Assembly (NCBI GenBank): GCA_029721515.1
Contig: CM056567.1
Coordinates: 7,527,507-7,591,506, forward strand
Direction: 5' to 3'
Origin: Synanceia verrucosa
Lineage: Eukaryota; Chordata; Actinopteri; Perciformes; Synanceiidae
DNA: 64,000 nucleotides
Position 1 is the stretch's first letter. The number at the start of each line of letters is the position of its first letter. Below the pieces are notes generated by a model. It was not told the origin of the DNA, searched no databases, and worked only from the letters and a program-made list of their open reading frames with translations. Position numbers and translations under genes: made by a program. Positions 32,645-43,770 of this stretch are shown here, piece after piece.

Positions 32645-35600
32645 AAAGAGTGTGTGTAGGAGTGGAAGAGAAATGACTGCTATGTGTCTTAAAGCTTGGC
32701 ATTGGTGGTTTATCACCATGTTGGCTTAAACATAAATTCCTTAACATGCAACCAAGTCAAAGAGGAGAAAATTTATACTGTTTGTTAAAAGACAGATTTT
32801 CAATTGAAGCTTTAGCCAAACTATAACTATCAATTTCCCAAATATTGATAGTTGTGATTTTCTGGGGAAAAAATGAAAAAGAATATATGTGCGCAACTTA
32901 ATTTTGTCGAGTTGGCATTGTTTTTAAATTTTGTACACAATTCGGGATAAATAAAAACGATTGTGAAAGAATTTCTCCGAACCCTACCTGACAATAACAA
33001 ACTAAACCAGTATTACTGTGCATGGTTAGCATGGAGCTGAACTGGAGGAAGAAGACAACCATCTTATCTCGAAAGTCTGCTTTTAGAACCCTCTTAGTCA
33101 TCATCATTTGGTGGTTTTACAACATAGCGTTTGGCCCAGTGGGCATTTGGTTATCAGGGTCATGTTCAAAGTAGCGGCTAATGTTTCAACTGCCTATAGC
33201 CTTGTGTTTTCAGCAAGAACAAAAAGACATTTTAACAGAACAATTAAAGAATACAGGCTTAAAATGTAAAGTGAATACAATGCAAATTTAACGTAAACAC
33301 AGACAGTATATTGTATTGTTGGTTATCTGTGAAACTTTACACTAATATTTTTAAATAGTATTGTTTCGATCAATGTAAACATCCTATTATTGTATGACTT
33401 TGTATTTAACTTGTAAGTCACAGCAGAAGAAACAGAAAGAGAAAAGAGCAGATACTGAGGAAAACGTTCCGGAAATAATCTTCTTCATTAGTCAAATGTT
33501 ATAACTTTTTTAGAATAATACCATCGGTTTTGTGTTATCACCCTCGTCTTAGTGCCGTTGTTTTGTCTAAAATGAACATTTAATGGGTCAAAAACAAATA
33601 CAAAAGTCGGAACATTCAAGTCTGCTCCATTTTTACGCACGACTATTTCTCTATACGCCTTGGTGCAAATATTTATTTAAACGTGTTTCCTCCAGTAAGG
33701 AGACACATTCTAAGCATTTACAAGACAATTTTATGTTTTGATAATAATAATTTCCTACAGATCCCATTTTTTTCTATTTAATCCCATGACGCATCGATAC
33801 ATACATTTGCGTACACACAAAAGCAAATGAGAAAACGAACCATGTTGCGCAGGATTTAAAAAAAAATGCAACTGTATTCCATTTATATATTGTATATATA
33901 GATAAATGTGCATGTAACATTTTGTTCATGTTTCCTTTTTAAAATCATGAATGCTAATAACATAAACATCTTATAAATTCTACAGAAATACAGATAATTG
34001 GGGACGAAAGGTTTACTTTCCTCTGAAGCTAAAACAAATTCAGACAACAATGTATATTTAAAATGAACAATTTCATTCTATTTGAATTTGTAAACATGTC
34101 AGTGCACATTCCCTGGCTCTCTGCTCTGAGGCCACCGTGGGGTTTGACTTGGAGAGGCTGCAAGCTGACTCTAATGTGCTGTGAATGAGAGACCTGAGCT
34201 CGGATTAAGACCGCCGCGGCAGGCCTGGCCCCACAGCCCGATGTGCACAAGGGGATCTAAAGGGATCCTGATGGCACATGCGAAACACAACCTTAAAATA
34301 TCACACACACGAAGACGATGAAAGCACAAATGTCCCGTGGGTGCATCCAAAACAGGGGAAAAACACGCAGCCTGTGCTATCCACAGTTCTGTTTGCAGGC
34401 CATTTCATTTGGATAAATTGCAGAGACACAAACAACTCGAGTGTCTTTGCGACCACACGCTCCGCCTCTCAGTCAATCCAGACAAATTCTACGACTTGTG
34501 CTGAAGCTTTTAAGCTGTAATTGAGCACAGGATGCCCAGGAAAACCAAAGCCTGCTCTGGACAGACCTGCGTTTTTATAGCTGCTATAGTATTCTGGTGC
34601 TTTTTTTCTCCCTGTCCAGACAGACACCACAAAACAGGCCAAGCGTGATAGGAAGTCGCCACCTACACGGACTCAAAGTCAGCAGCTGATGATTTTCAAC
34701 GACATAGAAACATATCATGTCTTACTAAGGTAAGATAACTGCTTACAACAAATACGACTTCTTTCTGACCATGTAACAGAAGAAATGAAAAAATATGCTA
34801 AAACTAGACACAAGAATTAAACATTCAAAGCAAATTGTATGTTACATGTGTTTTGTATTCATGGATACTGTTGTGTTAATCCTCTGACCATCCTGCTTGT
34901 ACGGTATCTGGTGATCAAAACTGCAGTCTGGCGCTGCGTAAATGCTCTCAAAGCCAAAGCTTTGTCTGTACGGTCGACTTCAAGTTCGGGGGAGGGAGAG
35001 GGAGAGGGTCCTTTAGGGAGAGCAAAGGGCCCAATGTGCCCCGGATGGAGTTCCTTTAATTGCTTTTGCATTTACGCAGGATTTAGGTTACAAGAGTGGT
35101 CGATAATGTGAACCTGTAACTCTGACTTGAGGAAAAGTCTAATGAACTTCACCTTCGCGTTTACCTCCAAACATGTATTCAAAAAGAAAACCACTGATAG
35201 GAATTCATGCTATTTGAGAGACTTGCTCTCATCATAAGGCCTTGTGTTGATAATAATATATGTGCTACGCACAGGCAATATCCAGTTTAATTCAGATATT
35301 GGACAAAAAAGGGAAACAAAGCCTAAAAGATAAACATTAATTCACTGACTTTTGGTGATAAATGACCAAGCGTGGCCCTGGAAGAGCTTTGATGTGGAGA
35401 TAATCGGCGTATTTACACACGGACAGTCTTCACAATTCAAGAGAAGATTTTAACTCTTAAGTTTCCTGATATGTTTTCGTGCCAAAGCGCGCACACACGT
35501 AAATTAAGACACACGCATCATTTCGATAAAACACTAACATGAAATCATTATTCACATAATAATTAAACAACAATTTGACATTAAATGAAACGTAACTAGA

Positions 35601-38469
35601 GCGCATTGCTTTATGTCAGGGAAAGAATGAAACACAGACAGCCCAGACCGTGAGCCATAAAACCCTGTTAGACAACAAGTAAACAATCAAGTGTGGGGAG
35701 GATCTGAAAGTAGAGTTTAACGCCACGTCAGGTAGGCCTATGGGCCGTAAAGCAGGCTAAATAGGCGTATTCAGTGTCTTGCAAAGAAACCTCCTGTAGT
35801 TTAGGTCTTCAAGTGAAATAAAATGCCTAGAGCTTAAGTACAGGCTGTTTTGTTTTAATTCTATGGTAGAAAATGGGCCACCACACCTGCGCCTCAAAGC
35901 ATTCATTGAGTATATTTTTTATCTCAAAAAGAGAACAGCGTCTTAAGTGTAGCGTGCTGAGCAGGAGGCCGAAACGATAAACAAACAGACTGATTAAACA
36001 AGAAGACGGGTACCAACTGTGACCTTTAGATGCACACACTATTATACAAACATTCAAAATGTAAGATCCCAAAAACAACTTAACCACACATAGAGGTCTG
36101 TAAAGAGCACACACGAGCCAGTGGCCTTACAGCCGAAGCCAAACTATTGGCTGCTCATTAACAAATGCAGATAATTCAGCCAAAGCATCCATTAAAATAT
36201 AAACTGCTGCGTTTTTGTGGTTTTTCCTCATTATGAGATTTTGAAAGTGTTTTTGAACTTGAGTGGTGTATGATCTTGGCTCAGCTGTTATGTTGCTGGC
36301 TTCAGTGATACGAGTCTAGAGTTGTGAGGGGGATTATAAAACCATCAGACTGAAACATGAAACTTGGTTGTGTACAAATGAACATGCAGCAAAAAGTAAA
36401 TTGGAACCTGATTCGGCGAACAACTGCTGATTTATCCACAGGTGACAGAAATGTAGGCTGACTGCGATGGCGACGACAGACAGGACAGGCGGACCACACA
36501 GGGGCCATGCAACTCCACGGTCAACGGGAGCACCTCTGACTCACCAGTGGACACTCACAATGCCAGATCAGTCTGCAGAAGGTATCCTGGGAAACAAGGA
36601 GTCAGCAGGAGCGGGCCTGTATGGACAAAAGGACACAAACTGGACTTCAGTGGGGAATAAATGCAATTTAACAAAGGCAAAGAGGTAGAAAGCAAAAGTA
36701 TCACAGACAGAAATGTATATGTAGTGACTGCTTTCAACTTCATACGAAAAGGAATCCAAAATGTACTAACTAAGCTGGTGCTTTAGTAAACCTTAGTCTA
36801 AATCGCGCATGAGCTGAACAAAATAACGCAGTTATTGAGAGCATTACGCATTGGATTTCTGGTCAAATCCCAGACATTGAATTGTTTTTGAATAAAGAAC
36901 AATTTGAAAGGATGGCGAATAGTAGAGCTCGTATTATTTAAAGGGTGTTTAGTTTCCCTTGGATGCTTTAATTAAAAAAAGATAGATGTTCTCAGTAGTT
37001 TGTATTTGGTCTCAGTGCTAAATCTAAAAATAATTAACAGTCTGGGACACTGGCGTGCCATTTAAGAACTTATGCAGTCTAGTATGATTTGGACAATACC
37101 TGTCCCGACACAGGGGCAATTTTCTTTTTTATTATTATTATCTTTTGTTTTTTAACATTCTCTGCCCGCCGGAGTGTTTAGATCAAATATATTCCCAAAG
37201 GTAAACACAATTATTCGATTGAACAAGGAAAACGCCGTCGCTTCACATTTTACTCTGAGGCCTTTAATTTATACATGTTGTTTGAGAATCTTTTACCTTT
37301 TGCCATATTAGTCAAACAAATCAATTAATGGTGAACGAACTGATTCGTTTTATTCACAGCCCTTAACTGATCCGGTTTCATGTGAAGGGCCACAAAATCG
37401 CCATACAACGATTGTTTCTACCAGCGCCTTGAAAAAAAAATCTGGGTTGTAGCTCAGCTAATATTTATGCTTCACTGGGGAGCAAACTGTAATGAGGTCT
37501 GAAATCAATTCATTTTGGATTAAAACAATATCTCAGACAGATTTCCTCTATTTGTAAACCTTTTTCCACCAACCAGGTTCCTGCTGCTCAAACCGCTCTT
37601 ATTTTACCTACCGCATAGTTATGCTTATGGCTTGACTATAATCAACATAAAATATGAATTTTGTCTTAATCCGTGTTTAGGAAAACAAAAGAAAGCCAAG
37701 CAAACAGACCCTGTACCACTGTGATCTGTGAGGCATTTACACACGCTGTGCATCGTTCATTTTAAAACATACTCAGTCTATACACCCTTCATAGATGGAC
37801 ACTGTAAATTATTTGGCATTTATATTTCAAATCACACGAGATCAGGATAGGAAAAGCCCCGACGGGGGAGGAAAAGGCGCCGACTGAGGCTTCCACATAA
37901 TCTCGGTCAAGTGCTTCTATTTGACCGCTGTCAAGGTCTTTGATGCATGTGTGCCTGCTCGGGTCTTTGTGGTGTATTACGAGATTATCTTCCAAACCTG
38001 TGCTTTCAAGCTTGACCAGAGCTATATTGTTGAGTGACTGAAGGTTGCAGGCCTGGCGACTATTACGCACAGAGACAGCGAAGGTCAATGTAAAGAGCAA
38101 TGGTCAGTGGTGGGCCTGTCTGTGCTCAGCCACACACATCGAATGTAGAGTTTACGCATCAAAACAATTGCCTCTCTGAGGATGTAAAGTAAGTATGTTC
38201 AATACGTTTATATATAATAAGTCATTGTCAATAGTTATTTCATTAAAATATGACATTTTCACTGTTGGTGTAACACAAAACTGAATAATAAAATGCTACA
38301 GACTTTAAATCTCTTGTTCATCGCCTCAATAGACACTTATTTCCGCCTTACTTCGCATATTTATGATTAAACAAAGTGTTGCATGGGACGCTAATTTGTT
38401 TTTAAAGTAAATATTTGATTAATTTGGTCATTTCTAAGTGAGGAAATTAACTGCAATTCACTAGGTTTG
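32643..38469. other. hoxa11a-hoxa13a intergenic DNA, first part
   Basis: Mostly AT-rich. Complex GC-richer blocks at 34.1-34.65, 34.96-35.1 and 37.84-38.1 kb are candidates for conserved elements, expected here from known HOXA11-HOXA13 regulatory DNA. No gene, RNA or mobile element is recognised. Confidence 0.45.
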
Positions 38470-38539
38470 CCTTAGTGTGGCGGCAGAACTCAATTTTTGC
38501 AGTGATCCTGTTTCATGTTTCCTGACACGGCCGATGGGC

Positions 38540-38900
38540 TGTCCCAACACAGATGGCTCATGTGAGGAGGAGGAGGAGGATAGGCGGAGCATTGTGCTGT
38601 GCGCTTTGGACTGTCATTGTTCGTGTCTCAGTGAAGGTGGGACTTGTAGTTTTGTTTTGGTTCAGACAGCCAATGAAATGTTGCTGTGCTCCCTCACAGC
38701 CAATGAGCTGCCTCGCTATTCACAGCTCTGTGGTGAGCTTCCGCTCTTTTGGGGTTTTTGGACTACAGGATGTGCGAGCAGTCACACATCACGCTCTTCT
38801 ACCATCTCTGGCCGTATTGTGTAATACATGCGCGCCCCGCCGTGCCCGCGAGGACGTGAGAGCAGAGCGACGCTGCATCCCGTGCCCGCGGACGTACTGT
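38540..38900. promoter_or_regulatory. Promoter-like block between hoxa11a and hoxa13a
   Basis: Contains TGGGACTTGTAGT (38638-38650), which reads ACTACAAGTCCCA on the minus strand, the ZNF143/THAP11 motif. Two CCAAT boxes follow on the plus strand (38670-38674 and 38700-38704), 30 bp apart inside the repeated word CAGCCAATGA. A CpG-rich stretch follows (38828-38895). This is the make-up of a broad TATA-less promoter and differs from the Hox promoters here. No known gene lies next to it, so an unannotated transcript is possible. Confidence 0.4.
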
Positions 38901-40143
38901 CTCACACTTCTGTGGCGTGTCTCTGCATCAGCCAGATGGCCATGTGTAGATCATATCCACAAGACACCAGAGCACTCACAACTTTAAAACAGGCTACTCT
39001 GCCGTCCAGCATTTACTCAACTGTGGAAATAATCCCGAGACATTGTCCATTTCGTCTACTAAATATTACCAGTTTTACTGAACTGAAGCAACCGCATTAC
39101 TGTGTGATTAACAAGCAACAGATGTCCTGGTGGAAAGAAAGCACATTGAGATGAGGTATTAGACGTTAAAAGTAAAATACATCATTTCAAATGTGCTTTG
39201 AAATGTTGGAGAAATCACCCATGAAGATATTTACATTAAAAAGTGTTTTTTTAAATAATAATAATAACAATAACAACAACCCATAGCTATGACTGACTAC
39301 CAGAAAATTATCAATCATCACTACAACGACGGCTAATAAAACTAACAATAATATACTAATAGTAAAAAAAAATAAAATACAAAAAAAAGCTTAATAATTT
39401 AACAACAAGGAGTGATACAGGAAAATTTGTCTTCTGTGGAATTTAGTTTGTGAAGAATATTCACGTTGATGTTTCTTAGCGCGTACCAAACAAAAGAAAA
39501 ATAAATTAAATAAAGACATAACTTTTGTACGAAACCAACAAGCCTTTGCACTAAATTCTAATATTGTGTAAGCCTACAGAGTAGTACTTAACATTATAGG
39601 CAGAAGCAATAGGACAATGTGCAAGGCTATTTTATTTAACTAAATAAGCTAAAACAGATCAAACAGAAGTAAATCAGCCTAACAGGTGGCAAAGTCAGCG
39701 AGAGGAGCTGGAGCTCCGCATAAGGAGTGCTTTGGTTTCATGTCTGACATTTGACTGCCAGTAAGATTGAATCATATTCTATAACGCAGCCAAAACAAGC
39801 ATAGTAGGAAGTTGAGTTTGTGGCTGCAGCTGCGTTTCAACTACACTTAGTCACTGAAAAGCAAAATAGTTCACAACAAGTAAATCTGCTCACACGTCAC
39901 TGCGTTTTTATCGACAGCGAACAACGGGCGATGCGCGTGACTGGAGACAGAGCGCAGACACAAGCCAAACCCTAAAATCATACATACTTTTTCCACTCCA
40001 ACAACATAAAACTGCCACCGGAGATCAGAATGAATTCAGATTCAATTATTTTTGATATTTACATAATTTGATATTGAGGTCACTTCATGTTGATTTGGCA
40101 CCAATATGTTGATCATGCGCCAAATCAAAATCTAATTAACTTT

Positions 40144-40148
<5 letters not shown>

Positions 40149-40207
<59 letters not shown>
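40149..40207. repeat. (AT)n microsatellite
   Basis: About 58 bp of uninterrupted AT dinucleotides. Confidence 0.97.
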
Positions 40208-40213
<6 letters not shown>

Positions 40214-41016
40214 CACAGTTACCCAGAGTAATTTTCGGCAGAATTGATACATATTTTTTGATAAATTATATATTTAATTCAATATTAATGGAAAACCAAC
40301 AGACGGTCAAATCAACATCTCCGATGTAGCCTATACACACAGTCATATTTTAAAAGCTTACAAGAGACAAACGCAGTCGATCGCTTATACAGTAGGAGGA
40401 AATAGCAATGTGTCGTTTCAGAAAACGCACTGACATCCAGTCGCCTGAATATCATTAATCGTAGCCAATGGATCAGATTGTCTTTTTCTTTTGTCAGCAT
40501 AGAGATGCAAGTATAGTAACTGTCTCAAAAGCTGTTCATCAGTAAACACAAGCTATCGAGGTGTAAATATTAGAGCAATACATTACAAAGGTGATTCATA
40601 TTTACAAATAAACCTGTAAGTGCACGGGTTTCACCTTTAAACATGTATTTACGCGCTAAGAAACACATTCACGTTCACCTCAGTGCCCTTCAAGTATAAA
40701 TGTCTTCTATTTGATTCAGCATTTATGAGATTATTTTCATTGCACGGCCACACTATGAATGAATGAGGGAGAATATTTTGCGCCTTTTAAAAGCCTTTAT
40801 GTTAATTATTAAAATTATTTCTTGTACTTCCGAACTGTGCCTGACTATTAAGGCTGTTGTTTCGGGTCAAAGTCAAAATATGAAATCCATTATTTTGGAA
40901 TTACATTAAAAATTAAATTATATATTATTACTTTTTTTTATTAATTATATTTATTATTACTCAGTAATCTGTTTTGGTTTATTTGACCATTTAATAAACC
41001 AGGTTATAACATTACT

Positions 41017-41035
41017 TCGCCGCTAGATGGGGATG
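41017..41035. promoter_or_regulatory. Candidate CTCF site between hoxa11a and hoxa13a
   Basis: TCGCCGCTAGATGGGGATG fits the forward CTCF consensus at nearly all informative positions (CCGCTAGATGG core). Strongest CTCF-like match I saw in the window. Boundary elements are known among the posterior HOXA genes. Confidence 0.55.
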
Positions 41036-41363
41036 TGAGCCTATATTTCAACACCGACCAACCTCAACTGCCTTATTTCCTCTTTTCCCAGACAAGCAGA
41101 TTTCCACTACACAAATACTGGACTTTCAAAATAGAAATTAGCATCAAAGTAATAAGTAAGTAAAACATAAAGACAGCCACCTTTAGGCCAACTATTGAAA
41201 CCACACTTCAGCAGGACTACAGGCCTTAAGGAGAATTTTTAAGTGTAGCGATAATAACTTGAAACTGCTTGAAAGTCAAACTAAAAGCTGAGTAATCAAC
41301 ATTTCATGCAATGAAAAGGATCCATGTTCAACATAACTGAGTAAAATTCAACCAAGTCCATGT

Positions 41364-41369
41364 TTTATT
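41364..41369 (-). terminator. hoxa13a: Likely hoxa13a polyadenylation signal
   Basis: AATAAA on the transcript strand, about 760 nt after the hoxa13a stop; no canonical hexamer was seen closer. Confidence 0.45.
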
Positions 41370-42126
41370 GGGACGGACTTTAACACTGACATACTGGACT
41401 CACACACAAATTTCCTGGATATTATGCCGAAATTTACTTTATATACAACCACATGATTACGCACACAATATAAAAAGCTATGATTGATATGAACACATAT
41501 CCCGAACGATTATCTAAGCATTATAACAATGATTGCACCATGGACTGCAGCACGGGTTCATATGATAAGACTAAACTTCATACAAACTAAGCGTGTGAGT
41601 ATTTTTTTTTTTCTGAAAAAAAGGAAGCCAGGGGAGATTAATAGTTAACAATCCCAAGGTCCAAATCCATATAACACCGTCATTTCCTGCGAATCTTCGC
41701 ATTTTATCACTGTCGTTAAAGTTGCAGATAAATGCGTAGCTCGGTGGCGCATACCTTTCTGACGGGGTCAGTTTTTTTTTGTGTTGAGAGAGCATGCAAA
41801 AAAAAAAACAAAAAATCAACACAAATACTGAAGCTATACATGTTCTCTTTTTCCAAACTCCTTAAACAATAGGCTACTTAACAACAAGTGGAGGGTCCAG
41901 CATTCAGAGGCCTCAGAATTTTTCTTCCAGAAGCTCCGAGAAATCATTTGGCATCATACAAATATATCATATTCAGTCAGGAAGGAGTTCAGTTGTTCCA
42001 ATCCATAAGTCCAAACACGCACGCCACTCTCTGTCTCCGTGTGTGTGTGTGTGTGTGTAGGCCTAGTAGTTTATGTCCCACAGATAGCCAATTGTCCGTA
42101 AAAAAAATAATAATTAAAAAAAAAAA

Positions 42127-43558
42127 CTAGCTCATTGGTTTCAATTTGTTGACGACCTTCTTCTCCTTTACGCGTCTGTTCTGAAACCATATCGTGACCT
42201 GTCTCTCAGACAGGTTGGTCTGGGCAGATATCCTCCTCCTTTTGTCCTTCGTGATAAATTTATTGGCGGCGTACTCGCGCTCGAGTTCCTTCAGTTGCAC
42301 CTTGGTGTATGGCACGCGCTTCTTTCTTCCACGTCGATAAGAGCCAGATTCTCCTCCGGCGTGGGACCCCGCGTCTAAGGGCATTAAAAAGAGACAAAAG
42401 AAGCTGTCACGAGCTGCTTCTCAACAAGTGGTTCACTTTCACATTTAACTCTCAAAAACAATATTTCCCTACCAAAAAATAGAAATCTGCCGCCACACAT
42501 TTCCATTGACTTTCACGTTAAATCAAATATCATATATCAAGATTCATCAATCTTATCAAGATTTGCATGTCGAATTATGTGTTATAGCCCTAATCAAGCA
42601 AAAACAATGATAGTTGATTAATACAAAATGATGTAGGGTTATTTATGGACAGGGAACTTTAGAAAAACACATTGTGCTCAGAATCTTTTTCATTTTTTTT
42701 TTTAAATAAAGTAAATATTTTTCCACCTCACTCACTATTTCAGTCGTTTTGTTGTCTGTTGTGCTGTTTGTTCTGCAGGTTGACACAGCAACTGACATTC
42801 AGTCCATTCTGTACACTGCGCATCCATATTTGCTGGTAACAAACTACCAGGTCAAACAGTTCTGTTCAGTAAAGTGTGGACCCTGAGGGATGGAGCTTAC
42901 CTGGTATGGAAGACTTCCACATGTGTGCAGACTGGGGTTGCTCCTTGGCGCAGTAAACTTGGCCGTTCCAGCCGTTGGCGGCTAGAGTCCACGGCTGGTA
43001 GCTCTCCATCGGCAGCAGGGACTCGTGTCTGGCCTCTGACTGACTGAGAGCTGGTACCACGGGGACGTCCAGGTAACTTGGGACAGGTTGGTACGGACCT
43101 GAAGGGTAGCCCGGATAAAAAGCGAATTCCTTTGCCCGAGAAGTGAAGTCGTCTCCCGAGGCGGACGTGTCCATGTATTTCTCTCCATACGCGGAGGGGG
43201 GTTGCGCTCCGCATGACTTTATGCTGCTGTGATGCGACATTCTGCACGGGTAATAGCCGCTACCGAAGTACCCATAAGGCAGGGAAGCACTGGAGGAATT
43301 CTGAGCTGCAGAGCAAGGGCTGCACTGTTTCACCGGCTCACCCATACCGGAGGTAGGGACGTCGCTGGACGAGTAAGCCGTGCTGGGTGCCAGGGACGCG
43401 GGGTGCGCCATCAGATTCCTGCACTGGTTTGCAGCAAAGTTGCCTCCAGCAAAACCCTCCATGTTTTTGGTCACTTCATCGGAACCGCCGCCGTTGTCGT
43501 AGAGGAACATTACCGACGGGTCGACCCAGCGAGGACGGAGGAGCAGTGACGTTGTCAT
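42127..43558 (-). CDS. hoxa13a: Homeobox protein Hox-A13a (two exons)
   Basis: Join of exon 1 (43558 to 42901) and exon 2 (42374 to 42127) around a 526-bp phase-1 intron (ACCAG then GTAAGC; CCTTAG acceptor); 301 aa. A group 13 transcription factor for distal fin, tail and hindgut/urogenital patterning. The start MTTSLLLRPRWVDPSVMFLYDNGG matches the Hox13 N terminus. NQCRNLMAHP, KQCSPCSA, LPYGYFGSGYYPC, RAKEFAFYPGYPSGPY and MESYQPWTL are conserved HoxA13 blocks. Long alanine runs of mammalian HOXA13 are absent, so the protein is shorter. The homeodomain spans about 235-294 (GRKKRVPYTKVQLKELEREY to RRVKEKKVV), ending NKLKPMS. Last Hox gene of the cluster; evx1 is divergent, about 8.4 kb away. 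Confidence 0.97.
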
Positions 43559-43770
43559 AGCACGGCATCCAGCATTGAAGCTTCTGGCTCTTTTTTAAAA
43601 AGCCCAGAGACTGAGAAAAGGAGATACTGGTTCCCAGAGAGTAATGCCACTCTGACGCGCACAAGAGCGCAGAGGTTGCGCTGTCATTGGCCCAGATGCT
43701 GTCACGTGACCAGGCTATGCAAAGAGGACGATAAACATCACCCAGTACAGATAATTAAATGGAGAAAAAT
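43559..43770 (-). promoter_or_regulatory. hoxa13a: hoxa13a proximal promoter
   Basis: Contains CACGTG (43703-43708), a CCAAT-type box beside it (CATTGGCC near 43685) and an octamer-like ATGCAAAG near 43718. No clear TATA box is seen. Confidence 0.5.

Larger units (their letters stand above)
38901..41363. other. hoxa11a-hoxa13a intergenic DNA, second part
   Basis: AT-rich DNA with an (AT)n repeat at 40149-40207 and a CTCF-like motif at 41017-41035. No coding sequence is recognisable. Confidence 0.45.
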
